From Zestomonas carbonaria (GTDB lineage: Bacteria > Pseudomonadota > Gammaproteobacteria > Pseudomonadales > Pseudomonadaceae), in assembly GCF_904061905.1 (NCBI RefSeq), contig NZ_CAJFCI010000023.1, positions 62,001 through 126,000 on the forward strand: a DNA stretch of 64,000 nt, in the 5' to 3' direction. The translations under genes and the position numbers were made by a program. Positions within the stretch are counted from its first letter, which is position 1; the number at the start of each line of letters is the position of its first letter. The notes under the pieces were generated by a model. It was not told where the DNA came from. It did not search any database and worked only from the letters and a program-made list of their open reading frames with translations. This document shows positions 9,544 through 18,588 of the stretch, in pieces.

Positions 9544-11361
9544 CTACAGCGACTTCCAGAGCGAGTCAAAATCTTCCTCGCCGCCGAATTTCTGGCTTGT
9601 CGACGATGTGACGGGCTTCCCTGGATCGCTCGGCCCCTGCTCGATCGGCCGGTATTCGAACTGGTTGAAACTGCCGCTGCCGGTCTGCTTGCGGCTGAGC
9701 ACCGCACGACGTTCCTCTCCGTTGAGGTTGATCAGTACCTTGTTGCCTTCCTGGAAAGGCAGGCGCGGGGTGATCAGGGTCGCCGGGCGGGATATCGCGC
9801 TGATTTCCGGGAGCAGCAGGGCGCGCAGGAACTGGCTGTTCTGCTCGTCCTTGCGCAGCAGTTGCAGGCCACAGGGCTGTGCATGCGGAGCGATCAGCTC
9901 GATGCCCATCTGCGTGCCGCCGCCACGGACCTGGCGGATCCAGCGCACCAGGGCGATGCTCCAGCTCTGCTCCGGGGTGTCCTGGATGCCGAGCAGTTCG
10001 CCGGCCTGCAACTGGCTGGGCACTTCCTTCGGCCAGCTCAGGCAGTAGCCGCCCGGACTGTGGTTGATGATCGCCAACTCGTAGCTGAGGTAGCTCTCGC
10101 CTCCGCTGTCGCCCTGTTCGGCGGGGCTCTGCTCGGGGCGGCTGTACTGGATTTCCTCGAACGGCAGGCCCTTCTCCCAGTCCTGGGTCGGTTGCGCGTC
10201 GAAGGCATTGCGCCAGACATCGCTGACTTGGGTGGCGAGCGGCTTGAACACCGCGCTCTTGTGTTCGTCGGGGCGCTTCAGCACTTCGCTGAACGGTTTG
10301 CGCCCGGCCAGGAAGTAGTGCAGTGCGCTCATGCCGATGCACAGGATCAGGTTGCCCTGGCCGGCGGTGCGCTGGAAGGTGCGTTCGGCGATGTCGCCCC
10401 AGGCCGAGGCGAGGTGCTGGAGCAGGTCGATGCTGAAGTTGTCCGGGACCGGCAGGCGCGCCTTGCTTCGATCGCCTTCCGGCAGGAGCAGGTATTCCTT
10501 GATGGCGTCGACCAGCGGCTGTGGGTCGATGCCCAGCAGGTTGTGCGGTTCGCCTGACTGGAACAGCGACTTGTAGCGCGGCGGGCCGTCCACCTGCGGG
10601 GCCACGATGAACAGCGTGCCCGGCGCATCCGCAGCCTGTAGGCGGACCATGGGGCTCCAGGATTCGAGCACTTCGGCCAGGCGGGCGATGCTGTTCTGGC
10701 GCATCTGGTTGCAGCGCGAGCAGCCCAGCAGCAGGGCGACCAGGTAGGTCTGCTCGACGCTCAGCCCCTGGGTGTGGCGGGCCAGTTTGTCGCGCACCAC
10801 GATGCCGTGCAGGCGGCGCGCATGGGCGATCTGGTAGATCTGGTGGAGCTCCAGCCAGAGACCTTCGGGGATCGGGCAATACAACTGGTTGGCGCGGATC
10901 AGCGGGCCGCACAGGCTGTGGGTGGCGCGCTGCAGGGCGACCACCAGCAGTTCGTCCTGCTCGCGGCGGCGTTCCCGGCTGCGTGGCAGTTCCTGGGTGA
11001 TGATCAACTTGTAACCGGCGGCCAGGTGGTTCTGCAGGGCCTGGCAGAGGTTGGCGATCTTGCGCGGGCGTTCGTCGAGGACGATCGCCTGGTTGAGAAA
11101 GTGGCGTTCGAGATGCTGGCAGACGAAGTACACCTCGATGCGCAGCAGTTCGAGCAATTGCAGGCGGTTGTCCACCGGCGTGATCAGGTGGTTGACCTCG
11201 ATCAGGCACTGGTAGAGCTGGCGCGCGGTTTCTCCCAGGTTGGCCTTCGGCAGTCCTGCGATCCAGCGCTTGAGGTCACGGGGGGTGGGCTCGCAACAGG
11301 ACAGGCTCTGCTTGTCGGGAGTGGGCACGCGTAGCAGCAGATGGAGACTCTGTTTATCCAT
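9544..11361 (-). CDS. large protein with C-terminal PilZ-like domain, upstream of fimX
   Basis: A 605-residue soluble protein, mostly of unknown function. Near the C-terminus AIINHSPGGYCLSW fits the (D/N)xSxxG part of a PilZ c-di-GMP-binding domain, followed by MGIELIAPHAQPCGLQLL; the RxxxR half of the motif is not evident, so binding is uncertain. It lies 108 bp upstream of fimX on the same strand, which suggests a shared c-di-GMP role. I chose the ATG at 11361 (MDKQSLHLLL) because the frame above it runs through non-coding-like sequence. The 169 bp between it and psd hold a GCGAGGGTG/CACCCTCGC hairpin (11500-11522) without a T-run. Confidence 0.6.
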   Translation of the reverse strand: MDKQSLHLLLRVPTPDKQSLSCCEPTPRDLKRWIAGLPKANLGETARQLYQCLIEVNHLITPVDNRLQLLELLRIEVYFVCQHLERHFLNQAIVLDERPRKIANLCQALQNHLAAGYKLIITQELPRSRERRREQDELLVVALQRATHSLCGPLIRANQLYCPIPEGLWLELHQIYQIAHARRLHGIVVRDKLARHTQGLSVEQTYLVALLLGCSRCNQMRQNSIARLAEVLESWSPMVRLQAADAPGTLFIVAPQVDGPPRYKSLFQSGEPHNLLGIDPQPLVDAIKEYLLLPEGDRSKARLPVPDNFSIDLLQHLASAWGDIAERTFQRTAGQGNLILCIGMSALHYFLAGRKPFSEVLKRPDEHKSAVFKPLATQVSDVWRNAFDAQPTQDWEKGLPFEEIQYSRPEQSPAEQGDSGGESYLSYELAIINHSPGGYCLSWPKEVPSQLQAGELLGIQDTPEQSWSIALVRWIRQVRGGGTQMGIELIAPHAQPCGLQLLRKDEQNSQFLRALLLPEISAISRPATLITPRLPFQEGNKVLINLNGEERRAVLSRKQTGSGSFNQFEYRPIEQGPSDPGKPVTSSTSQKFGGEEDFDSLWKSL

Positions 11362-11530
11362 GTATCTCGTTATCCGCGGGGCTGGAAACGCCAACGGCGA
11401 TAAGGGGAGATTCTCGCGAAAGCTTTGCGACACTCTAGCAGCATCTGCCTGCGCTGGCAGCCTATCCAAAAGGCCTGCGCTGCTGGTGGCAGAGGGCCGG
11501 CGAGGGTGGTGCGCACCCTCGCGACAGTGT

Positions 11531-12397
11531 TCAGGCCCTGGCGCTGGCCAGGCGTTGCCCCATGCGTACGGGGCTGTTGGCGGTGAGCTCTTCGGCCCAC
11601 TGCACCTGCTCCGGGCCGAACAGCACGATGGCGGTGGAGCCCAGCTTGAAGCGTCCCAGTTCGGCGCCTTTTTCCAGGTGGATCGGCGCACGCGCGGCTT
11701 CGTCGTAGCGCACGCTCTTCAGCTCGCGCTTGGGCGGGGTGACCAGGCCGGCCCAGACGGTCTCGACCGAGGCGACGATCATCGCGCCGACCAGCACCAC
11801 GGCCATCGGCCCGCGCTCGGTGTCGAACAGGCAGACCACCCGCTCGTTGCGGGCGAACAGTTCGGAGACGTTCTCGGCGGTGAGCTGGTTGACCGAGAAC
11901 AGTCGGCCCGGCACATAGACCATCTCGCGCAGGGTGCCGGCCAGCGGCATGTGCACGCGGTGGTAGTCCTTCGGCGACAGATAGACGGTGGCGAAGCTGC
12001 CGCCCATGAACGGCGCGGCGCGCTCGGCATCGCCGCCGAGCAGCTCGACGGCGCTGAAGCCGTGACCCTTGGCCTGGAAGATGCGCCCGTGCTCGATGCG
12101 GCCGAGTTGGCTGATGGCGCCGTCGGCTGGGCAGAGCACCGCGTCGGGGGCTTCATCCAGTGGCCGCGCGCCATCCTTCAGGGCGCGAGTGAAGAAAGCG
12201 TTGAAGTGCTCGTAGGCGTGCAGGTCCTCGACCCGCGCCTCGCTCATGTCGACCTGGTAGCGGCGCGCGAACCAGTCGATCAGGCGGTTCTTGAACCAGG
12301 CCGCGCGGCATTCGGCGGCCAGGCCGATCAGGCGCGACAGCAGGTGGTGCGGCAGCAGGTACTGGGCGAGCAGGAACAGGCGGTCTTTGAACGGCAT
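11531..12397 (-). CDS. psd: phosphatidylserine decarboxylase proenzyme
   Basis: Psd makes phosphatidylethanolamine from phosphatidylserine at the inner membrane. The 288-residue proenzyme contains the self-cleavage motif LGST ([13 protein letters not shown]), in which Ser254 becomes the pyruvoyl group of the alpha chain. Upstream histidine-containing segments ([10 protein letters not shown]) fit the family's catalytic region. The start lies 3 bp after the rhdA stop, so the two form an operon. Confidence 0.95.
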   Translation of the reverse strand: MPFKDRLFLLAQYLLPHHLLSRLIGLAAECRAAWFKNRLIDWFARRYQVDMSEARVEDLHAYEHFNAFFTRALKDGARPLDEAPDAVLCPADGAISQLGRIEHGRIFQAKGHGFSAVELLGGDAERAAPFMGGSFATVYLSPKDYHRVHMPLAGTLREMVYVPGRLFSVNQLTAENVSELFARNERVVCLFDTERGPMAVVLVGAMIVASVETVWAGLVTPPKRELKSVRYDEAARAPIHLEKGAELGRFKLGSTAIVLFGPEQVQWAEELTANSPVRMGQRLASARA

Positions 12398-12400
12398 TCG

Positions 12401-13216
12401 TCAAACCTCTACGGGGGTGTCTGGATGGTTGCCCCACTCGGACCATGAGCCGGCGTAGCCCTTGACGCGCGGGTAGCCGAGCGCCTTGGCCACCAGGTAG
12501 GTGAAGCCGGAGCGGTGATGGGTCTGGCAATGGGTGATCACTTCCTTGTCCGGGGTGATGCCCAGGTCGGCGAGGATGCTCGCCATGTCTTCGCGGATGC
12601 GCAGCGCGCGCGCCGGGTCCATGCCGGCGGTCCACTCGAAGTTGACCGCGCCGGGCACGTGTCCGCCCTTGGCCGCGAGGACTTTTTCGCCCCGGTATTC
12701 GCTGGGGTTGCGGGCGTCCCACACGGCCAGGTCGGCGGCGCCCAGGCGGCTTTGCAGGTACTCGCGGGTGGCGGTGGGTTCGTCGTGCAGGGTCAGCGGC
12801 AGCGGGCCGCCGGCCGGCGCGGGGACGTCTCTGTCCAGGGCGCGGCCATCGGCCAGCCAGGCATGCAGGCCGCCGTTCAGGTAGTGGTAGCGGCCGTGGC
12901 CGATCACGTCGAGCAGCCAGATGAAGCGCCCGGCCCAGCCGCCGCCTTCGTCGTCGTAGACCACGTAGACCGCTTCAGGACGATGGCCGAGTTCGCCGAA
13001 CAGTGCTTCGAGCTGCGCCTGCTCCGGCAACAGGCCCGGGGCTGGCGGCTGGCCGAGCTGGGTGCGCTTGGGATCGACGAAGCGGGCACCGGCAATGTGG
13101 CCTTCGACGTAGCGCGCGGCATTGGTGAGATCGACCAGGATCAGTTCAGGCGCATCGAGGCGGCTGGCCAGGTCGGCCGGTTCGATCACCAGCGGCAGGG
13201 TGGAGAAGGCGGACAT
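12401..13216 (-). CDS. rhdA: thiosulfate sulfurtransferase (rhodanese)
   Basis: RhdA transfers sulfane sulfur from thiosulfate to an acceptor. The 271 residues contain two rhodanese domains; the catalytic loop is in the C-terminal one, CQTHHRSG with Cys230, the same loop and position known for Azotobacter vinelandii RhdA. C-terminal GYAGSWSEWGNHPDTPVE is also typical. It is the first gene of the rhdA-psd pair. Confidence 0.95.
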   Translation of the reverse strand: MSAFSTLPLVIEPADLASRLDAPELILVDLTNAARYVEGHIAGARFVDPKRTQLGQPPAPGLLPEQAQLEALFGELGHRPEAVYVVYDDEGGGWAGRFIWLLDVIGHGRYHYLNGGLHAWLADGRALDRDVPAPAGGPLPLTLHDEPTATREYLQSRLGAADLAVWDARNPSEYRGEKVLAAKGGHVPGAVNFEWTAGMDPARALRIREDMASILADLGITPDKEVITHCQTHHRSGFTYLVAKALGYPRVKGYAGSWSEWGNHPDTPVEV

Positions 13217-13295
13217 GGGAAAGCCTCCGGAAACGGAAAAGGGCGGATTGTAGCGGAACTGGCCGTATGCGCGGATGGAGAGCTGTAAGTGCGGG

Positions 13296-14810
13296 TTACC
13301 GGCCGCGTTGGCTGAACTGCTCCAGGGCCCGCTCGATGCATTGCGACGTCTTGGCGAAGGCTTGCGCGTGGATATCGTCCAGCACCAGCCCTTCGCGGTC
13401 GGCGACCAGCAGCATGACCACCCGGCCGTTGTGGGCCAGCGAGCGCAGCAGCAGGTGCTCGCTGGGGAACAGCGCCTTCAGCGGGCCGGGCAGCAGCGCG
13501 GAGTATTGCGCCATGTTGGCCGGACTCAGGCGCAACTGCGCGGGTCGTTCGAGCAAGCGGCGCAGCAGCGGGCTGGGCGCCGGGTCCAGCTCGAAGCCGG
13601 CGATCGTCCCGTCCAGGCCGCTGGCCTGTTGCGCGCGCAGCCGGCTGTGTTGGCGATCGGCGAGCAGCAGCAGGATGCGCGGCAGGCCGCAGGCGTTCAG
13701 GGCTTCTCGGGCGCGGCTGGTGAGCTGTACCACGTTGAGGAACGGGCTGGGCGCGCGCAGCAGTTCGGCGCAGTGCGCTCGCCAGTCCTGCAACGTGGTC
13801 GGGGGTGGCGCGGCGGGTTGTTCGGGCGGGCGCAGGTGGTTGGCCGACCAGGGCCAGAGCAGGGCGATGGCCGGATGCCAAAGGTCATGGGGCGCCAGTT
13901 CGCGGGCGCTCAGCGCGGCCTGCTGGTGGACCAGTTGCTGCACTTCGCCCAGCGGCAGTTGCAGGTGCAGGCCGGTCAGCCGTTGCCAGCGCAGGCTGTG
14001 CTCGCAGCCCCAGCCGACATGCGCGGACAGCGCCAGGCTATTGGCCAGCAGCACGCTGTTGGCCGGCTGGGTCAGCCAGCGGCGCAAGACGGGCTCGGCG
14101 TCGAGTTGTTGCTGCTGGTGCAGCGGGTGCTCGTTGTCGCGGGCGATGCGCAGGGCCTTGACCAGCAGGCGGCGGTCGTTCAGGAGCAGGTGGTAGCTGT
14201 GCGCGATCCAGTCGGGCAGGCGCCAGTGCTCGGCCAGGCGCGAAGCCAGGTGCAGCAGCGGCACGCCGAACAGCTCTTCCTCGACCGCGAGCGCAGGCTC
14301 GCCATGGGCCAGCACGCGTTGCTCCCAGGTCTCCAGCAGCCCTGGGTATGCGGCCGCCAGTGGCCATAGCGGGGCGAGCAGCAACAGGCTGCCGCAGTGG
14401 ATTTCCTGCCAGAGCCGCGCCAGGCGCGCACCGAACAGGCCGCTGGCCTGCTGCGAGGCGTGCTGGCTGATCAACAGCAGTTGGCCCAGGGCCCTGGGGA
14501 TCGTCGCCGCATCGCCGGCCGGCAGGCGGCCGAGCAGTTCCGCGCTGCGTTGCAGGCCGAGCCGGGTGAGGGCGACCTCCAGGCTTTCCGCCGGCTGGCT
14601 CAGCCCACCGCCGTGACGGTTGGCTTCGCGAAGCAGGGTCAGTGCCGCAACGGGGCTCCGTTGCAACTGGTCGGCGATGTCGCGCAGCGAGCGGCGGTTG
14701 TCGTGCAGCACATGGCCGAGCTGGCTGTGCAGGTCTGCGGAAATCGGCAAGGGGACCCTGTCCAGTTCCTGGACCCAGGCTTCCAAACTACGGGGAGAGG
14801 GCGTCTGCAT
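13296..14810 (-). CDS. HDOD-domain protein
   Basis: A 504-residue protein with an N-terminal HDOD pattern: LPISADLHSQLGHVL, then RRSLRDIADQLQRSPVAALTLL and VALTRLGLQRSAELLGRLP. HDOD domains resemble inactive HD phosphohydrolases and occur in signalling proteins, with no enzyme activity shown for most. The C-terminal half holds a weaker GAF-like region (SRAREALNACGLPRILLLLA). The ATG at 14810 (MQTPSPRSLEAW) is preferred because it starts the HDOD region; the frame above it overlaps the motA promoter zone. It is divergent from motAB, the only hint at function. Confidence 0.65.
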   Translation of the reverse strand: MQTPSPRSLEAWVQELDRVPLPISADLHSQLGHVLHDNRRSLRDIADQLQRSPVAALTLLREANRHGGGLSQPAESLEVALTRLGLQRSAELLGRLPAGDAATIPRALGQLLLISQHASQQASGLFGARLARLWQEIHCGSLLLLAPLWPLAAAYPGLLETWEQRVLAHGEPALAVEEELFGVPLLHLASRLAEHWRLPDWIAHSYHLLLNDRRLLVKALRIARDNEHPLHQQQQLDAEPVLRRWLTQPANSVLLANSLALSAHVGWGCEHSLRWQRLTGLHLQLPLGEVQQLVHQQAALSARELAPHDLWHPAIALLWPWSANHLRPPEQPAAPPPTTLQDWRAHCAELLRAPSPFLNVVQLTSRAREALNACGLPRILLLLADRQHSRLRAQQASGLDGTIAGFELDPAPSPLLRRLLERPAQLRLSPANMAQYSALLPGPLKALFPSEHLLLRSLAHNGRVVMLLVADREGLVLDDIHAQAFAKTSQCIERALEQFSQRGR

Positions 14811-14852
14811 GGGCGTGCCGGCTGTGCTGAATGGATTTTCGACCTGCCAACC

Positions 14853-14879
14853 TATAGTCTGGCGCACATCTTCCGATAA
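14853..14879 (+). promoter_or_regulatory. candidate sigma-28 (FliA) promoter of motAB
   Basis: TATAGTCT (14853-14860), an 11-bp spacer, then TCCGATAA (14872-14879). Compared with the flagellar consensus TAAAGTTT-N11-GCCGATAA this matches 6 of 8 and 7 of 8 with exact spacing. It lies 47 bp before the motA start, in the right orientation for a flagellar stator operon. Confidence 0.6.
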
Positions 14880-14926
14880 AGAGAAGGGCGGCCTCATTCA
14901 GCCCTTCACCAGCGACTCGTAATCTC

Positions 14927-15778
14927 ATGGCAAAAATTCTCGGCATCATCGTCGTATTCGCCAGCGTGCTCGGCGGATACGTTCTTTCCCATGGCAAGAT
15001 CGCCGCGCTGATCCAGCCCTTCGAAGTGCTGATCATCGGCGGCGCGGCGTTCGGCGCCTTCCTGCAGGCCAACCCCGGCAGCACCACCATGCACGTCTTC
15101 AAGAAGTCGTTGAAGATGTTCGGGTCGCGTTTCACCCACGCTTTCTACCTGGAGGTGCTGCGGCTGCTCTACGAAATCCTCAACAAGAGCCGCCGCGAAG
15201 GCATGATGGCGGTCGAGGCGGATATCGAGGAGCCGGCGTCCAGCCCGATCTTCAGCAAGTACCCCGGCGTACTCAAGGATGAGCGGATGACCGCGTTCAT
15301 CTGCGATTACCTGCGCATCATGTCGTCCGGAAACATGGCGCCGCACGAGCTGGAAGGGCTGTTCGACATGGAGCTGTCCAGCCTCAAGGAGGAACTCGAA
15401 CATCCCGCCCACGCGGTCACCCGCGTCGCCGACGGCCTGCCCGGCTTCGGCATCGTCGCCGCGGTGCTCGGCATCGTGGTGACCATGGCCATGCTCGGCG
15501 AGGCCGAGCAGGCCGCGCTTGGCCAGCATGTCGGCGCCGCGCTGGTGGGGACCTTCCTGGGGATTCTCGCCGCCTACGGCTTCGTCGGTCCGCTGTCCAA
15601 CGCCCTGGAGCACGATGCCAAGGAAGAGCTGAACCTGTTCGAGGCGATCAAGGCCTGCCTGGTCGCTTCCGCCTCCGGCATGCCGCCGACCCTGGCTGTG
15701 GAGTTCGGCCGCAAGGTGCTGCTGCCGGCCCATCGGCCGAGCTTCAGCGAACTCGACCAAGCCATGCGCGGTAGCTGA
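14927..15778 (+). CDS. motA: flagellar motor stator protein MotA
   Basis: MotA and MotB form the proton-driven stator of the flagellar motor in the inner membrane. The 283 residues show four membrane helices (ILGIIVVFASVLGGYVLSHG, VLIIGGAAFGAFLQ, PGFGIVAAVLGIVVTMAML, LVGTFLGILAAYGFVGPLS) and a large cytoplasmic loop with the charged residues that contact FliG. The proline of PGFGIVAAVLGIV is the conserved one at the channel. It is followed by motB after 10 bp. The Shine-Dalgarno sequence before the ATG is weak. Confidence 0.95.
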   Translation: MAKILGIIVVFASVLGGYVLSHGKIAALIQPFEVLIIGGAAFGAFLQANPGSTTMHVFKKSLKMFGSRFTHAFYLEVLRLLYEILNKSRREGMMAVEADIEEPASSPIFSKYPGVLKDERMTAFICDYLRIMSSGNMAPHELEGLFDMELSSLKEELEHPAHAVTRVADGLPGFGIVAAVLGIVVTMAMLGEAEQAALGQHVGAALVGTFLGILAAYGFVGPLSNALEHDAKEELNLFEAIKACLVASASGMPPTLAVEFGRKVLLPAHRPSFSELDQAMRGS

Positions 15779-15788
15779 CGGATAGGCG

Positions 15789-16751
15789 ATGGACAATAAC
15801 CAGCCGATCATCGTCAAGCGCGTCAAGCGCTATGCCGCCGGCCATCACGGAGGTTCCTGGAAGATCGCCTTCGCCGACTTCGCCACGGCGATGATGGCGT
15901 TCTTCCTGGTGCTGTGGCTGATGTCCTCGGCCACGCCGGAACAGAAGAAGGCGATTTCCGGCTATTTCCAGGACCCGGTCGGCTTCACCGAGAGCGCCAG
16001 CCCCTACGTGATCGACCTCGGCGGCACGCCAACGCCGGCGCCGGACAAGACCCTCAACCCGGAAATCCAGAACCTGCCGGACGACCAGGACCGCAGCAAG
16101 ATGGACCCGACGCAGGCCGAGGACATCGCCGACCGCCTGGAGCGCGAGCGTCTTGAACTGCTGCTCCAGGAATTGCAGAACAAGATCGACGAGAACCCGC
16201 AACTGCAGCGTTTCAAGGACCAGATTCTCCTCGAGATCACCCAGGACGGCCTGCGCATCCAGATCATGGATGCCGAGAACCGGCCGATGTTCGACCTCGG
16301 CAGCGCGCGCCTGCAACCGTACTTCGAGGACATCCTGCTGGCCATGGCCGACACCATCAAGGAAGTGCCGAACAAGATCAGTGTCAGCGGCCACACCGAC
16401 GCCAAGCCGTTCTCCGGCGCTGGCGACTTCGGCAACTGGGAGCTTTCCGCCAGCCGCGCCAATGCGGCCCGGCGCGCGCTGGTCGCCGGCGGCTACCCCG
16501 AGGAGCAGGTGGCGCGGGTGGTCGGCTACGCGTCGTCGGCGCTGTTCGACCGCGTCGATCCGTTCAACCCGGTGAACCGGCGCATCGACATCATCGTCCT
16601 GACCAAGAAGGCCCAGCGCGCCATCGAAGGCGAGCAGGGCGACGGTGCGGAGGCGCCGTCGGCAGAGCAGTCGCTCCCGGTCGTGCCGGCGGAAGAGTTG
16701 CCCAGGCAGCTCAACATCTTCGACGACGGGCCGCTCAGGCTCGATCGGTAG
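15789..16751 (+). CDS. motB: flagellar motor stator protein MotB
   Basis: MotB has one membrane helix near its N-terminus (ADFATAMMAFFLVLWLMSS) with the proton-carrying aspartate D30, and a periplasmic OmpA-like peptidoglycan-binding domain in the C-terminal half (ISVSGHTDAKPFSG, NWELSASRANAARRAL, NPVNRRIDI). At 320 residues it is a little shorter than the P. aeruginosa protein; the missing part would be in the disordered C-terminal tail. It forms an operon with motA. Confidence 0.95.
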   Translation: MDNNQPIIVKRVKRYAAGHHGGSWKIAFADFATAMMAFFLVLWLMSSATPEQKKAISGYFQDPVGFTESASPYVIDLGGTPTPAPDKTLNPEIQNLPDDQDRSKMDPTQAEDIADRLERERLELLLQELQNKIDENPQLQRFKDQILLEITQDGLRIQIMDAENRPMFDLGSARLQPYFEDILLAMADTIKEVPNKISVSGHTDAKPFSGAGDFGNWELSASRANAARRALVAGGYPEEQVARVVGYASSALFDRVDPFNPVNRRIDIIVLTKKAQRAIEGEQGDGAEAPSAEQSLPVVPAEELPRQLNIFDDGPLRLDR

Positions 16752-16762
16752 GACTGGTCTAG

Positions 16763-16788
16763 TGGATCCCCGCGCACGCGGGGATCCA
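16763..16788. repeat. 12-bp perfect inverted repeat in the motB-rsgA convergent gap
   Basis: TGGATCCCCGCG and CGCGGGGATCCA face each other across a 2-bp loop. It belongs to the same family as the TCCCCGCGAACGCGGGGA modules of the composite elements. Sitting between two convergent genes 50 bp apart, it may serve as a two-way terminator although no T-run follows. Confidence 0.8.
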
Positions 16789-16801
16789 GAAACCCCGTAC
16801 C

Positions 16802-17824
16802 TCAGTACTCCTCTTCCGGCAGGCTGGCGAGGATATGCCGGTAGCTGGCCAGCCGCTGCGGCTGGATGCGCCCGTCTTCGAGGGCGGCGAGCAGCGCGCA
16901 GCCCGGCTCGCGGTCGTGCTTGCAGTCACGGAAGCGGCAGTGGCCGAGCAGGTCGCGGAACTCGATGAAGCCGTCCTCGATGTCCGCGCGGCTGACGTGC
17001 CCCAGGCCGAACTCGCGGATGCCCGGCGAATCGATCAGGTCGCCGCCGCCGGGGAAATGGAACAGCCGCGCGGTGGTGGTGGTGTGGGTGCCCTTGCCGG
17101 TCAGCTCGGAAAGGGCGCCGACGCGGGTGTCGACGTCCGGCAGCAGGCTGTTGACCAGCGACGACTTGCCGACCCCGGACTGGCCGACGAACACGCTGAC
17201 GTGGCCGTCGAGCAGGCGCTGCAATTCCTCCATGCCGCCACCCTGGTGCGCCGACACCTCCAGCAGCGGATAGTCGAGCTGGCGATAGACCGCCAGCAGG
17301 CGGTCCAGCGCGGTGGCGTTGGTGTCGTCGATCAGGTCGGCCTTGTTGAGCAGCAGCAGCGGGCGGATGCCGGCGTGCTCGGCGGCTACCAGGTAGCGGT
17401 CGATCAGGTTGGCGTGCGGTTCCGGCAGCGGAGCGAAGACGATCACGATCAGGTCGACGTTGGCCGCCACAGGCTTCAGCAGGCCACGGTTGTCCGGGCG
17501 GCACAGCTCGCTGCGGCGTGGGAGCTGGGCGACGATCACCCCGTTGTTCCGGTTGCCGGCGCGCCACACCACGCGGTCGCCGGTGACCAGCGGCGGCAGG
17601 TTGGCGCGCAGGTGGCAGCGATAGAGCAGGCCGTCGTCCTCGGCTTCCACTTCGACCGTCACCCCGAAATGTGCGATCACCAGGCCGTATTGCTCGGGGC
17701 CCAGGTCGCCGCCTTCCAGCGCTTCCAGGGCCTGGGACTCGCGTTTCGCCGCACGGGCGGCGCGTTCGGTCTGGATTTTTTCGATGCGCCAGCTCTGGCG
17801 GCGGTTGAGTTGGCGTTTGGCCAT
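16802..17824 (-). CDS. rsgA: ribosome small-subunit biogenesis GTPase RsgA
   Basis: RsgA (YjeQ) is a circularly permuted GTPase that acts in late maturation of the 30S subunit. The 340 residues carry an N-terminal OB-fold ([14 protein letters not shown]), then the permuted G motifs NKADL before [15 protein letters not shown] and [10 protein letters not shown], and a C-terminal zinc knuckle ([17 protein letters not shown]). It converges on motB and is divergent from orn, a gene pair usual in gammaproteobacteria. Confidence 0.95.
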   Translation of the reverse strand: MAKRQLNRRQSWRIEKIQTERAARAAKRESQALEALEGGDLGPEQYGLVIAHFGVTVEVEAEDDGLLYRCHLRANLPPLVTGDRVVWRAGNRNNGVIVAQLPRRSELCRPDNRGLLKPVAANVDLIVIVFAPLPEPHANLIDRYLVAAEHAGIRPLLLLNKADLIDDTNATALDRLLAVYRQLDYPLLEVSAHQGGGMEELQRLLDGHVSVFVGQSGVGKSSLVNSLLPDVDTRVGALSELTGKGTHTTTTARLFHFPGGGDLIDSPGIREFGLGHVSRADIEDGFIEFRDLLGHCRFRDCKHDREPGCALLAALEDGRIQPQRLASYRHILASLPEEEY

Positions 17825-17935
17825 GCTGGGTTCCGGGCGATGCGGTCGGGGGCGGCGGCGAGTTTAGCACGGCCATCCGGCGCGCCTGCGGCTCCGGCTG
17901 GGCTAAACTGCGCAGCCTAGCCGAGGAGCTTCATC

Positions 17936-18478
17936 ATGCCGAATCCGCAGAACCTGATCTGGATCGACCTGGAAATGACCGGTCTCGACCCCGAGCGCGA
18001 TGTCATCATCGAGATCGCCACCATCGTCACCGACAGCGACCTCAACGTGCTGGCCGAAGGGCCGGTGATCGCCGTGCACCAGAGCGAGGACGTGCTCGCC
18101 GGGATGGACGAGTGGAACACCCGCACCCACGGCCAGAGCGGCCTGACCCAGCGGGTGCGCGAAAGCCGCATCGACACCGCCGAGGCCGAGGCACGGACCC
18201 TGGCCTTCCTCGAGCAGTGGGTACCGGCCGGCAAGTCGCCGATCTGCGGCAACAGCATCGGCCAGGACCGCCGCTTCCTCTACCGCTACATGCCGAAGCT
18301 GGAAGCCTACTTCCACTACCGCTACCTCGACGTCTCGACCCTGAAGATCCTCGCCGAGCGCTGGGCGCCGCAGGTCAAGGAAAGCTTCCAGAAGAAGGGT
18401 AGCCACCTGGCGCTGGACGATATCCGTGAATCGATCGCCGAGCTGCGCCACTACCGCGAGCACTTCCTCAAGGTTTGA
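17936..18478 (+). CDS. orn: oligoribonuclease
   Basis: Orn degrades RNA fragments of 2-5 nucleotides and in Pseudomonas is the enzyme that clears pGpG made from c-di-GMP. The 180 residues fit the DEDDh exonuclease family: [12 protein letters not shown] (D11, E13), [11 protein letters not shown], and the C-terminal [11 protein letters not shown] with the last acidic residue. A TAAACT hexamer at 17903 could be its -10 box. The stop codon is followed at once by the repeat element in front of queG. Confidence 0.96.
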   Translation: MPNPQNLIWIDLEMTGLDPERDVIIEIATIVTDSDLNVLAEGPVIAVHQSEDVLAGMDEWNTRTHGQSGLTQRVRESRIDTAEAEARTLAFLEQWVPAGKSPICGNSIGQDRRFLYRYMPKLEAYFHYRYLDVSTLKILAERWAPQVKESFQKKGSHLALDDIRESIAELRHYREHFLKV

Positions 18479-18588
18479 CAGGCAGCCACAAGCTGCAAGA
18501 AGAGGCTTGGCGTGCCGGTTGGAGCGACCTCCATCCTGATCGAGCTTGCAGCTTGCAGCTTGCAGCTTGCAGCTTGCAGCTTGCAGCT
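18479..18588. repeat. short intergenic element with heptamer satellite AGCTTGC x6
   Basis: The complete gap between the convergent stops of orn and queG. The left side has CAGCCACAAGCTGCAAG; the right side is AGCTTGC repeated six times plus AGCT (18543-18588), its inverted partner. The array overlaps the queG stop codon (CTA at 18587-18589). The layout resembles the larger composite elements but with another heptamer and a short centre. Confidence 0.9.
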
